From positions 650,965 to 714,964 of the forward strand of contig CH003204.1 in the NCBI GenBank assembly GCA_000149265.1: a stretch of DNA of 64,000 nucleotides, in the 5' to 3' direction. The notes beneath the pieces were generated by a model. It saw only the letters and a program-made list of their open reading frames with translations, made no database searches and was not told the DNA's origin. A program made the translations under genes and the position numbers. This document shows positions 34,006 through 47,800 of this stretch, piece after piece (position 1 is the first letter of the stretch; each line of letters begins with the position of its first letter). This DNA comes from Ciona savignyi. Its lineage: Eukaryota; Chordata; Ascidiacea; Phlebobranchia; Cionidae.

Positions 34006-34068
34006 GAAAACAGTTTCGGCAGGTTTTTATTCTGTTATTCGTACAGCTGAAGCCGACACGAAGATAAG

Positions 34069-34788
34069 ATGAAGACTCAGACATTGCTCGCCGTTTTATT
34101 CATGTGTTTGCTAGTCGTTGACATGGGCGATGCTATATACAGACCACAGTAAGTTACATTTAATTTTACGATATGCCGATCTTTATGTAGGTCTACCGGA
34201 TATTTACAATGTTATCATTTTACTATGATTTAAATTTTGCAGCTTCTTCAGAAAATATTTCTATCACCGCGATTCAGATTTAAACGAACTAAAAGGTAAG
34301 TACTATAAACTAATTTGAAACGTAAATGGAAATTATAAATTGAACCAATTATTGGTTGTAACCAACAGAAGCAGGACTAGACCAGGAGCCAACTGAAGAA
34401 GATGGAAACAGGTACGATAGGAAATTTTTACAGTAGTTATAACACGAGTAATAGACAGATTATCTTCTGTCCGCAGTCGGGTTATTGCAGCCACTGTAGT
34501 GTTTATTATTTTGTGTTACTTTGTTTTTTTTGTTGGTTTCTTTAAATCCATCAACTTAAAGTTATGGTCGCTTTGTGCCTTGTCCAAACTTATTTTGCAC
34601 AGAAAAGTGAACTTGGTAAATATGGAGCCCGTGTGGTCTGAACACCAATATATTTCTTATGAACACAGTGTACTGTGCCTCCCTAATAGTTACACTGTTT
34701 ATCGGTTGCGGATAAACATTTATATTTTTGCTGTATAAAGCATATACAACTAAATAATAGAGAAGGAGCCCATGCCATGAAGAGGTAA
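34069..34788 (+). CDS. Divergent member of the secreted peptide family, copy 4
   Basis: Exons 34069-34148, 34243-34295 and 34369-34411 join in phase with the same phases as the other copies at the first two introns. The signal peptide is identical to copy 2 (MKTQTLLAVLFMCLLVVDMG, then DA). The core is short and only weakly basic: IYRPHFFRKYFYHRDSDLNE, with 3 Arg, 2 Lys and 2 His. The exon 3 tail is acidic (LDQEPTEEDGN). The last exon is ambiguous: an acceptor at 34759-34760 gives a stop at 34786-34788, while one two bases later gives an acidic end and a stop at 34800-34802. A poly(A) signal lies near 34,994. It may be a neofunctionalised or decaying paralogue, since the leader is kept while the arginine blocks are gone. 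Confidence 0.6.
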
Positions 34789-34802
34789 AGGACGGCTACT
34801 AA

Positions 34803-36006
34803 ACGTTCACACTATGTGTTTTTCCACACTATGTGTTTTGATTTTAACCACTGAATCTTATACCACCAGAACACCAATTCTAATCTGGATTTAAAGGGAA
34901 GAATCCAAGTTAGCGATACAAAAAAAAGAAGATTAATTTTACACATCCCTAATTTTTCTTTTTTGAATTTGAATTATTTGTAATATGATCCAAATAAAGT
35001 ATCGCTACTCTATCATGGTATTTATTTGTGGCCGTTCGCTTTACAGAAGTAGTACAATCGAAATGTATCAGTTTTTTAAGGTAATAAATTAAAGTGGCGA
35101 AACAAACCTAAAGCCGCTTGAAAGAGAAACTTACGGATGTAGATTGAATGTTAACTCTTTTAAAAATGTTTTTGTTGTTGTAAACTTAGCATTTTGAGTA
35201 AAACCATAGTTCGCCATACAACTATATTACGCAATTTCGTCTCTAGTTTTACCTTTTTAAGTCGGCTGTGGTACAATTGTCATAAGCACTGTGGTCTTAC
35301 AGAGAAGTGATTAACCGGGGTACTATTAAAGCAGTCTCGAGTGGCATTTGCATTAGCTGGTGAGTTGTAAATGTTGCAACACTTCAGGTGGACATTATTA
35401 AGCATTCCTGTTGTATTTTGACGCATGAGTTATTTACCCACTGTGTCTTGAAACATCTTACAAAATTGCTTAGGGTAAACCAGAGTTTCGCAAATTGTTA
35501 ACTTCTTCTGTTAGGTGCCGTGAGTTTGAAATAACTAGGAATCACTGATATATGATGATAACCGATAATATAACATCAACTACAACATGTTTTAGACTAT
35601 TTCTAAAGGGCAGTAAATAAAGAAATAATACTAAAAAACACGGCACGTGGAAACTATTACCGATATTATTGTCTCACAAACACAAATTTGTGATTTAAAA
35701 CCAATTCGAGAGAGATGCGTGAACGAACGAGAGAGAAAAGGAATTGTTTATATGCATGGTTGATTGATTTCTTTAAAAATTAGGTTAGGTTAACCTGTAG
35801 CAGTTGTTTCTTTTGGGCTATTTTGACTAATTTATTATTTACGTTAAGGTTGTGGTATCATAAGTGTGTTGCTTTTATTAGTAGTATATCACGTGCTAGA
35901 GTTGCTTTGATTTTGTTTAAATTCTCGGACTAAAGGATGTATGCAAATGCTCTACATGTAGGTTTTTACTTACATGTTCTGCAGTCTGTCTAAGTTTGTA
36001 GCTAGC
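34803..36006. other. Spacer between peptide copy 4 and sigma GST
   Basis: 3' UTR of copy 4, then about 1 kb of unique AT-rich sequence with no feature I can name. An upstream in-frame ATG at 35974 could extend the GST by 11 residues, but family alignment favours 36007. Confidence 0.5.
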
Positions 36007-37548
36007 ATGGCGTCTTATAAGTTGTATTACTTCCCACACATGGGTCGTGAGGAGATAGTAAGATTGATGTTTGCGCATGCCAATATTGAATACGAAGACA
36101 TTCGAATCCCTTATGAAGAATGGCCAGCAAAAAAGCTCAGTAAGATAAATTCCTTTTTTTTACCTAACTTTAAGTTTTTTTTTATTTAAGAAAAATAATT
36201 TTACCATAGTTAAACCGAAGATATATAAACAAGAGACTCTTGTTTATATATCTCCGGTTAAACTTAATTTATAAAATGAACTAAACTAAACATTACCGGA
36301 TTTATACTAGTGTTAATTTTTTTGCAAGTTTGGAGTTAGTTAATTAACCGTTGCACCTCGCCGGTGCATGCTTAATGTAAGGTTCAACGGCCACGCCATT
36401 TTCCCCGTAATCCCGTGTTACTGATGTGTTTAATGTACTTTTTGCCGTTTTATCCTTTCTCCCTTTATCAAATATAACTGTGCTATTCCTTAATGCAATA
36501 AAGAAGCAAAAAATGTAGACTACCAAAAATGTGTGAAACTTGTCTTACAATAAACGTGTGTTAACGTCCATTGCGTTTTCCCACTCACGGGGATAAACTT
36601 GAATATCCTATTCTATTCTAACGTTAAGTTTCTATATTACCTTAGAATTTTTTTAACCATAACTAAACGCAAGATATGGCCTAGAATAGAGTATATAATT
36701 CAACAGACGTTAATGTATAAAAAAACTTTTCTTCAGCGATGCCTTTCTCCCAACTCCCCGTATTTACGATTGGTGATGACGTAATCTGCCAGAGTGGTGC
36801 AATCGTGAGGTATGCCGCAAAACAATGCGGCCTCGCTGGAAAGAATGACCTCGAAGTAGCTCAAGCAGACATGATAACTGAATGTTTTTTTGACATCATG
36901 ATGCGATTTCCATGGACAGAAACAGACGAAGCGGCGAAAGAAGAGAAAATGAGGCAATGTCTCTACGAAACTATTCCGCCATCTTTAAAACAAATTGAAG
37001 CAATGCTTGTTAAAAATGGAGAAGAATATTTTGTAAGCCAGGTATAAAATATGATAAACTGTATTTTCTCTATTTACTATTTTACTATATATTTATAAAA
37101 TGAAACAATATTTAGTTGTAAAAATATATATATAATTTTTTTAGAAATTTGTGAGACTTTCGTCCCCCAAATTTTGTTTTTTTGAGCAACAGCAAATTTA
37201 CAACAAAAATAATATTTACCTCGCTATAACTAATTGTATATATGTTGTTTGCATAAATGGGCCTTTAAACAGAGCAAGCGTCATAACTTAGTGAATAGCG
37301 TAAAATTACAAAAAAATCAATCTACGAAAAACACTTTTTCAGTATTAGAAATTCAAAACGTAAATTCTAATTTTACTATTTTTCTTAAGCTAACACATGC
37401 CGACTTCGCCTTATTGAATGCTGGCCAATACCTACTGGAAAATCGCAAGGACATATTTGACGACACGCCAACACTACTTCGCCATTTCAAGAAAATTGAA
37501 AGCCTACCGAGTATTGCAAATTGGCTAAAAATCCGCCCAGGACAATGA
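36007..37548 (+). CDS. Glutathione S-transferase, sigma class (HPGDS-like)
   Basis: Three exons (36007-36139, 36737-37041, 37390-37548) join in phase for 198 residues, against 199 for human haematopoietic prostaglandin D synthase. The N-terminus MASYKLYYFPHMGREE places the catalytic Tyr at residue 8 and Arg at 14. EEWP puts the conserved Trp at 39, LPVF holds the cis-Pro, and QSGAIVRY is the gamma-glutamyl-binding Gln-Ser site. The C-terminal domain ends SLPSIANWLKIRPGQ, matching the family's IPxVANWIxxRP motif. It conjugates glutathione and may isomerise prostaglandin H2; the exact activity cannot be told from sequence. A poly(A) signal lies at 37787-37792. Confidence 0.92.
36209..36263. repeat. 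55-bp near-perfect palindrome in GST intron 1
   Basis: Two 27-base arms (36209-36235 and 36237-36263) pair with two mismatches around a single-base centre (AACAAGAG-A-CTCTTGTT). It may be the remnant of a foldback element or a cruciform-prone site. No gene. Confidence 0.9.
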
Positions 37549-38877
37549 ACTGATGACGGCGTCAGAGATTTGATACGATCCCAACCTAACTCCCATTATC
37601 GTTTCTCATTATCGTGAATTTAACCTTACAGAAACTACCTAATCTGCTTAGCCCAAGGACTATTGTAACTTCACTTACAGCTTAAAGCACTTACAGCTTT
37701 TAGTAGGTTATCATTGAAAGTAATACAGAGGCTATATGCATTGTATTTTTAACTGCCGTATTTTTCTGTCGTATATTTTTAACTAAAATAAAAAATATTT
37801 TACTTTGCTTGATGTTTTTACAATATGCTTAAGCCTATAACTGAAGTCATACAGGCAGCCTCGGATCGTAATGGCAATCATAAACCTCTTGTTAAAACTT
37901 TACCAGATACGTGGATGGAGGGAAAGCAAGGCGGTAATATCATTTTGAGGATTTTCTTTGCACACATGCAATGGAAACGGTGTGTTTATGAATTTAGAAT
38001 CTAAAAGACGCAATGTATAGTGATCTAATGTATGTTTTTAATAATGCACTTGTGTTAAATAACAAAAGCGCGGAAAAATATCCACATGACCACACACATA
38101 CATTATCTGAGTTTGTGACTTAATTTTACACAAACCTAGGGTTACACTAAGTTTATATACTTATATTGAGCAGTTAGCTCCACTTACTTTAGAGATGCAT
38201 GGGCAAGGCGGCCAGACCAGGTTGATTATATAATGGGTTGAACTAAAACATGTAGGCCCTAGGTCTTCAATAACCTGTGTCAGTACGCTTCTTGTTTTTT
38301 CCCACTCATGGAGATCAAACATGGATGTCGTATCCTTTTCTGTGGATAAAATATGCCTATTCCGAAAAACTTTGATCAAACCGAAAAATCTCGCTCCACG
38401 TGCAATCGTCAGATCACCTCGCGCCCACAATCGTGTTTCCGCGACCAGTTTCGAATCTGCAACCTTTGGGCCGAATGGCGACGCACTAACGCACCAAGCT
38501 AATCGGTTGGACCAGGGAAAATAGTAATACACAGCATAATGTTAAGGTAGTTTAAAGATTACCCCTAAGTTATTACGACTAACCCCACCGTGACAAATTT
38601 AAATTACGCCCCCGTCTTATGTAGATTTTATCTTTGATAGTATTTATTTTAACAGCTAGGTGGCGTGATTTCATATTGGTTGCTATAGCTAAAGCTACGC
38701 TAAAATCAATTTATGGAATATTCCTGTTTTAACCCCATATACAGGAATACGCAATACGAGTTAATACACAACAGATACCTATCGTCCGAACATGTGTTTA
38801 ATGAATGGATCCAATTGTTTTTTTTTCTCTTAGTAAAATGTCTTAGTAAAATCAAAGTTTTGACCTTGTAAATCAGG
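37549..38877. other. Spacer between sigma GST and HEATR4-like gene
   Basis: GST 3' UTR, then repeat remnants including reverse SINE-1 pieces at about 38,390-38,515 (CGTGCAATCGTCAGATCACC, GACCAGTTTCGAATCTGCAACC) and a decayed one near 38,715-38,800. No coding sequence recognised. Confidence 0.5.
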
Positions 38878-41800
38878 ATGCACAGGCGGGCCCTCGAGGC
38901 CCCTGTCTTTTTTCCAAGTGCTTCCCGGGTTAAAATACCCTTTGTTGGAGACGACACAAGGAACATAAAGGCTGAAAAACCTGAAATAAATCCTGTGTCA
39001 AACCCTCTTGGAAGACACCAGACCGTCGTCAATCGGTTTTTCATTAAAGATGTCAGCAAGGACCTGGAGTTTAGTGAAGATGTGGTGCAGGAGCGATGCG
39101 CACATGTGTTGCCATATGAGGAGATTAACTTTCAGAAAGTCTACAATGCAGAGGATGTAGTGTCGATGCCACCAAAAAACACTAAGTTGGCAGGAAGATT
39201 CGACTCACGAGGTTACATTCGAAAAGTCCCCAGTCACCTCACGAAATTAGCGTCACCAGAGGCAGCGAAGATGAAACAAAAACCGAAGAACGTAACTGAG
39301 CGCTGCGGATACTCAAAACCCGAGGTTGAAGAGCATCCAGGCAGGACTTCTGTGTTCCTCACCGAGACCAACTCTGCTCAAATTAAAAAGAAAAAGTCGC
39401 CGAAAAGCAGACGACCTTCGTCCTACTACATGTCCGAGCATGTATCCGACCAAAAACAACCCGGGAAAACTCAAGCTTCATCAGAATGGGACGAGTATGT
39501 TCTAGGAAGATTGAGCAAGGACACAGCGCGATGGATCGTTTTTGAAAATGTTCCGTCGAGCGCACAAAAGGAGAGATTAGATCGATTGGTTCGGAATAAA
39601 TTTGGAATGAAAATAAGCAACACCCACCTTGTACGAGAAGAGGTAAGATACTTAATTTTCTTCATAAAACTGCTTTTAAAAGTGCAAGAAAATCTCTATT
39701 TTTAAATTATCATTACTAAATTTTACCAAGTTCAAACTTGTAGAATTTCTTGCATAATTAATAAATAATTGCTTGTCTGTGTAATTTCTTACAAATCTTA
39801 CCACCACTAGATTTTTACCAATTTTAATACTTAATACTTGTACATTTTTTTGTATAATTTATGTTGAATTGCTTATATGTAACTCTATGTAGACCTTACT
39901 GGTTCTAGATTTTAATCAATTTAAATACTTGCATATTCAATGTACAATTAGTTATGTGTATAACTTCATGCAGCCCAGTTCTAAATTTTTACAAATAAGG
40001 ATAGGATAGGCCTTTCTTTTACCTTTCGGTTGGAAAGTGTCACAATAAACGACCAGACCAACAGGCCGACATGAAATTTAAGTATAATTGCTGCTGGACA
40101 TTTAATTTAACTGTTTTCATGCAGGCAGAGGACACTGACATTGCACTTATCGAGCAAAAGAAAGAAGAAGTAATAAAGAGAGACTTGGCAGAACAAAGAC
40201 AAAAGAATAAAATAAAAAATCTGGAAAAACTACATACTGATCCATTGCTGCAGCAAACCTTTGCACAATATTATAAATTGCCTCGATTTCTTAAACAAGA
40301 AAGAAGTAAAATCATTACTGTCAGTGGTAAGGAACTTATAAGTTTTCTTTTTGCGAGTATTGTGATCTGAAAACATACGCCATGGTTCTTCCATTTGTTG
40401 TAATATTTGTCTTTGTAATCCATGACAGTACTGTGAATTGTAAACATATGTAATGTTTCTGCCATTTTTAGTAACATATTTTCAAGGTTAATTGGTACAA
40501 ATGTACAAAATACTGTTAGAAATCTGTTCTAATGGAACAGCTTGCTTGTTTTATAAATTTAATATAATTTTAGGCCTTCTAGCTTCTAGTCTTCTTAAAC
40601 TGTTGTCGAATTGCTTAAGAAAACACATAAAAAACACAATCGTAACTCTAATTCTAGTGTTAAAACAGCATGTTTTTAAAGTCAAATACAATTTTAGAGC
40701 TACCTGTATTTAGCTTCTAGTTTCTTTAAGCTGTTGCATATGAAAAAAACATATATAGCCCTGATACCAGTGTTACATTTTTTCTTTTATAAACAGATTC
40801 AGTCAACCAGACAGCACAGAATCTGCAGGTGAAGCATCTAGAACCCCCTCCCCCACCCACAATGCAAGACCTCCTTAACCCAGCTGCTGGGAAGTTTATC
40901 AATTCAACCGAAAACGCGTTTGAACAGCAGCTTTACACAAGTTTGTATATCATTAGTTTAGTTTAGTTTATTTTTACGTATTTAAAAATCAGTATATAAA
41001 GTATTGCATACTTAAAATAGAGTTAAATAAAATTGGAAAAAAGGCTAAATGATAGCTGTGAGCTAGTTATTGATAGCCATTATTTAATGTCATAGAAAAA
41101 CAAAATTAAGATATTAAGAAAATGTTCAAACGACTATAAAATTTAAACAAAATCATGAAAGAGATCAAACCTACCTTACTAAACTGCTAAAATATTATTA
41201 TAACCAATGGTTATGGTTTTTATCCTCTGGGATGTAAAAATACAGGGAGCATTGTCATAGAGAAAATGATCATTGCGTTGTACACATTGTGCCACCACAT
41301 ACATAGCCTTGTCTGTTATTGATCCCTTTTCATTACTTAAGACCAAGCCAAGCCGGTATACCAGAAAAATGGAGACAAGAGTCGGATTATAATGGATGAC
41401 CTGTCCGAGTACCAGGGACAAATCCAGGACATATACCCTCCCAACCGAGCACTTTGGGCTTCGGCGAATGGGAAGAAAAAGAAAAGAAATCGAAGCAATG
41501 GTGAGTTGGGTGATGTAGCTTACATCCACTCAGTTAAGAAAATGGTCATTACGGGCCTTGAGCTATGACACAAACTTGCAGAAAAAATTAATTCAGCATC
41601 CATTCAATCGTATTCTTTCTTATCCCTTTGGCCAGCGGTTATCAAATGTGAGTCAATAGACAAAATTGGTAGTCCCCAGAAGAATATATGAGAATGGCCA
41701 TAAACTTATGTGCAGGATTTAAAAATAATTGGCGAAATTCAAAGCTACCAATTTTTGGTCTACCCTTAGACCATGAGTGCCCACTGACAGGATGGCTTGT

Positions 41801-44800
41801 GCTCAAAGCTTGGAGTTAAATGGATTAAAAAATAATAAGCGAAAATCAAAGCTACCAATTTGTGGTCCTTTGAGATACAGACTAAACATGATGCCCAACT
41901 CTTTTAAAACGCGATTTCCCAAGACCATGCAAGTGGATAGTACAGTTTAATATGCTAATTATTGTTCTAATAGGATAGGATAAGATATTCATGTTTATCA
42001 CCGTGAATGGAAAACCCAGGGGTTAACACACAGGCGAACGTCAGATCACCTCGCGTCCACCATCGGGTTATCGGAGCTATTTCAGTGTGTTGTATATGAT
42101 AGACACGTTCCTTTAATTTGCTAGAATCCACTAATCCGCTGAGTAATAACTGCAATGTAAACACAGGCAACACAACCAGGGGTTTGCAGCGATGGAGGGA
42201 ACTTCCCCAACCCGCTGACTTCACTTCAGAGCGAGGACTTAACCCCCCTTGCATGGAGTCAGCCAGGATGGAGGATTTTGGCTCCTCGAAGAGCACCACT
42301 CTCCTCAACAACGCCCCCATGATACACATTGTGGAAGAGTGGAGGTCTAAGTGGAGATTAGGTGAGGAAATGTGGTGTTTTATTACTCGTTTTAAGGGCA
42401 TTGTCATATTCTTTATTAGGTCTATAGATGTATTGACTACTGAAATACGATATATAATAATTTTCATCATTGAAAAAAATTGTTACCACATTTATATAAT
42501 TTTGATTCAAAGTTGTGATAAAATGTGTTTTTTTTAGTTATAGTGAAGATAAGTATATTTAAAAGTTAGATATATTTCATTAAACAATCATGCAATTATA
42601 ATTTTGTTTATTAAATTAGTTTAAAAAATGATTTTTGCTCTTTCTTTAAGTATATTTTATAGCAGTTTGAAATACTATATTTAAACTTATTGATTCTAGC
42701 CAAACTGATTCAAATAAACCCAAGGACAAAGGTGATCAGACAATTGGCCATTTGATAATAACCCTTGCGTTGTGAACCCTTTTTAATTCATGGTAATAAA
42801 ACCTGCCTATCCTATTCAAACCTAAGTTTGCGGTTTTGGTGTAGTTTTTCCCTTCAATTATTTTATCTTCATGTCAAGTTTGTTTCACCTTGCATTTGCC
42901 TGCAATAGAAAAACTTGCAATAGTTCCTTGCATTTCCCCAATAATGGTAACAAAACCTGCATATCCTATCCAAACCTAAGTTTGTGGTTTTGGTGTAATT
43001 TTCCCCTTCCATTATTTCATCTTTATATCAAGTTTGTTTCAACCCCAGCAAGCCGATGGCAAGAAATCACACTTGCTGATGTCATCACTGATATGAACAA
43101 CATACACGACCATGTAAGACTTGGAGCAGTTGCTGCATGTTCAATGGCTGCCCTGCACAAAATACCTGTCGCTGATTTGGCTGTACTAGGTATGGATATG
43201 CGATAAAAAGTATTAAATTCCAGCTCCTTGTTTAAGTTTGTCAAATTTATGTCTGACTGAATAGCTTACTGGGATGGTGCAAGAATAAAACCTGAATATT
43301 CTATCTCTCCTCTCACCCCTTTCTTTTTGTCATGAGCAAGGTGTTGCTAGGGTTTCAATGCCGCATTTGGTACAACATGTATTTTAATTTGATAGTATTG
43401 TTTAGAATGTTTACGTTAAAGTGCAAATCATTAAGTTCATTTTAAGTTCATGATTATGGGGTGTCAACTGTCAAAGGTTCAAATTTAAAGGCAATAATGC
43501 AGGTTTACACCACTGGCATACCTAAGAATACATCTGTTGTTACTGGATAATCTAAAAATATTAAAATTACTTGCATGCCCTCAATTATTTTTCAAACTTT
43601 ATTTTGTTAAATGCAAAGATAAGTCTGGTACTCATAAACTTCCAACTTTTTATTTTAAATATTAAACCAACATCATATATTTCAGTGATATATGTTTTAA
43701 AGATTATTTTAAAAACACCACCATAACACTAATCGGTAATTTTTACAGATTATTACAAAAATCTTGCAGAAACTGGTAGATTTTTTTAAGATTATGTATT
43801 AAAAACATCAACATAACACAAAACGGTAATATTTGATAGATTATCAGAAAAACCTGCAAACAAAGGTAGATGTTTTAAATTATGGGTTAAAAAACATGAA
43901 CATCACAAAAACCAGTATTGGTTTATAGTTTATTATTTTTAAAACATGCAGAAATTGCCATTTTTTTAATCTGAATCTTACTATCAATATTTTACCAGCG
44001 GTTTTGCCGAAGATCGACGCCTCGGTTTGCGAAGGCGGATCGGAGAAAGGTCATCTTCCGGAGGTTTTATTGGAAGCGGTTCGAAGAAGATTAGAGGACT
44101 CACATGGGAGGGTGAGATTAGCTGCGGCATTGTGTCTCTACACGTTGTCACAATGCGACAAAGTGGTCGAGGATATTCTGCAACATAATCTACAGAATGG
44201 TGGGTTGGGGTGTTGGAATTGAAGTAGGATTGTTTCCAATGTACTTATTGCTGCTCTGTGATATGGAGCACTGAACATACACTATGTCGGGGAACTTTCT
44301 CGATAAAAGCAATAAAGCAAATATAATTAAATATATCTGAATTTTGCTCATGTCTAGGCTATGGATCTGTTGCTATCCTAATCTACAGCACAGTGGGTTG
44401 GGAACGTTAAAGTTAACTTTTCATAACCCATGGTTGCTGTCAATCTACTAAAGAATGCACATTATACAAATACACTGTATGGGGTAATTTACTCAAAAAG
44501 AATAAAAAAATACACTTGAATTGATCTACAATTTTTTCGTTTGTATCTGTTGTTGTTCGTTTTCATTAAGAAGTTCTCCTTTACAGTGTGTATACATTAG
44601 CAGCCATTATGCGTTTGACAGCCAATATAACAAATACAACATACACTGCATGGGTGAATTTTCTCAATAAAACTAATAAAGCAAATACAACTGAACAAAT
44701 CTGAATTTTGTAGATGACTAGGCCATGCATCTGTTGATATCGTAATTTAAAGCACGATGGGTCGGGAAGGTTGGAATTAATTAGGGATAACCCACCGCGA

Positions 44801-47800
44801 GGTAATCTAACGAGTGCCTGTGTGTTAACCTCCTTGGTTTTCCCACTCACAAGGATAAACATGAATATCCTATCCTATCTTATGGGTTATTACACAGATT
44901 TTTATGCATGTCATAATGGTCTGATCAAAAACTTTGCAATGTTGTTCCACAGGAGTACCCACAGACAGGATGGCTTGTGCTCAATGCTTAGCGTTAAATG
45001 GAAGCACAGATGCGAAGGTTGTTCATCTGTTGATACAAATGTTGCTAGAAACTGATCAACAGAGCCAAGCAACCGCACTACTTGCTCATGTTGGCCAGCA
45101 TACTGTAAGTTCACTGCCAAACATAAACAATTATTTTACCTTTTGTATGTGTATATAGCATACTCATGTTTATTCCCTGTGTGTTTAGAAAAACAGTTGT
45201 TCAAGTTGTTAGGACACTGAGGTTACCAGTGCTATTTTGCTTTACAAGGGCTATTTATTTAGGGAGAAAATAACCTGACTGATAATATTTATAATTTAAA
45301 TTTAGCCGGTGGATATTCCAAGTGGAAAAAGCATTGGTGGCCTGTAAATATACGAAAGGTATTGTGATCAAAATGATTGCTAGATGGTTAGATCCTTTGG
45401 AAAGGCACTTAGCGGACATCATCAGAACCCAGTGGATTATTGAGCTACACTAAAACTGAAGGAACATTTTAATCATATACTATACTGCAATAGCTCTAGT
45501 CACTCGACGGTGGGCACGTTGTAATTTGATGAATGCCGGTGTGTTAATGCACTTTGTGATTTCTTATCTACTGTAATTAAACATGAACATCCTTTTTAGT
45601 TATAAAGATATTCATATGTATAAGCACAAAGCACAGATACAAATTAACTAACCCATGTTCGTTCTTTTTTTGTATTATTTTATGACTTTTTATTTTATTT
45701 TGCAGAGATTGGTACATTCACTACTGGCAGAACAATTGAACAGCAGTAGTTGGAAGGACAAAGTGGTCGCGTGTAACGTTCTATCACAATTGTACGGGAA
45801 TATAAACCGAGATCTTGTTCATAAACTCTCCAATTTGATGTGGGAAGACTGGAGCTCGGAAGTAAGAACTGAAAGAGTTACTGTTCCGCTAATGTACATA
45901 ATGCTGTACTGGTAATAATGTTCTGTCAATGTGTAGAGTTTCCAAATGAATTTCTAGTATAGGATTTAAAACAAGCAGAATTTATCATACTGGTTAGCTC
46001 AATCGGCGAGAGCAGGCCATCTGCAGACAGTCAAAAGGTTGTGAGAACAAAACTACTGTTGGCAAATTAAAATCTCTACCCAAACAAAATTTAAATCTCT
46101 TTTCGGCAAGATCCACAATTTCCCATGATCGTTCCCAGGTCAGAAAAGCCGCCTCACGAACACTGGGATGCACCGGACACGGTCGCGACGTTCACTTCGA
46201 CCTGCGGGAGAAGCTAGGGACGGGGAACGAACGAGTTTGCGCCGACGTTCTGCGGAAGATCGCTCATCTCGGGATCATGACTGCAACCCTCCTCCCAGAG
46301 TTCATAAAATGTTTCAGGTACGAACCATACCGTTTAGTTTTTAGTTTTAGGTAGCGCTGCGGGAGCTTGGTAATAATCGGTACTGACAGCTTCCGCCGAT
46401 ATTACTCGCCTTGAGGAGGTGGGGGGATGTGGGAAATGGGAGGATAAATTGTTTCAGGTACGAACCATACCGTTTAGTTTTTCGTTTTAGTTTATTTTTT
46501 TGCTCATTCGTTACAATAAAGAAGAATAGAACAATTATTTCAAGTTAAGAAGATAGGATAAAACAGAAAAACTACAGTACCGGTAGTTAACACACGTCGG
46601 TGAATAGACACATTGCAAATTAATCCCTGTGTGGTTGTGTATGGTTAACTGTGAAATCATTGAATTTAAATACTGTTCTTTCACTTATACTAATCAAATT
46701 ATGCAAAATCATAGATTATTATTGCTATTATTTTGCCTATTTTAATACCAAATTATACAAATTATATGTGGTATTTGTGCAAATGAGGGAAAATTGAATG
46801 ATGTTTTTCTCCTACATTGCTTTAGTAAAGATTGTCAAGTAGGCAACAGTTGCCACTGCTGTTGCAGTTTGTTTAATTTTTGATGGTAATGGATTTGATT
46901 GCAATGCCTCGCAGTGATGTTCATTGTATTTCATCTTGCTGAAATGGCCGGTACATCAGTTAAAAAAATAGTGGGATTGAAACTGGTTGCTGGCTAGTTA
47001 GTTAGAATAGAATAGGATATTCATGTTTATCCCTGTGAATGGGAAAACCAGGGGGTTAACACACGGGCAATCATCAGATTACCGCGCGCCCACCGTCGGG
47101 TTACCGGAGCAATTGCAGTGTGTTGTTTATGATAGAACGTTCCTTTAATTTGGTAGAACCCATTAATCCCTGGATATCAAGGCAATGAACCTTAAAGTGC
47201 TTTGCCCAAAGACACAACCGATTAGCTAGCGACCAGTTTCTCGCCTGGAACCTTTCGAATGAAAGGCGACGCACTTAACCGCCAGGCTAACCGGCCGGAT
47301 AGTTGTGTCCTTGGGCAAAACACTTTACGGACATTGCCTGAACCCAGTAAATTAAAGGGTTCTACTAGTTTGCCACTTGTTATATCGCCGATTGCGTTTT
47401 CCATTTTACGTGGATAGACATGAATATCCTTTCCTAACCTTCCCAGTGCTGAGTACGTGTCAGTGCGGCTGGAAAGCTGCAAGACGGCTGCGAAGCTCCT
47501 GATAGCTGATGAGCGGGTCGTGAGGGAATTGGTCCAACTCACCCAATATGATCCAGCATGGAAGATTAAGGCTTATGCCATCAAAGGTTTGTTTGTATTG
47601 TCAAAGGTGGAATTGCTTAATTTAAGGTTTAACGACCACATCATTGTTTCCCCGATATATATTGTTGGTATTTTTTTGCCGTAGTTTTGGCATTTTATCC
47701 TGTCTCCTATTTTGGGAAATAAATGTGCTATTCTTCTTAAAGTAATAAAAAAGTGGTCTTTGTTTAAGTCACATTAACCATCCATCTACACAACCATCCG

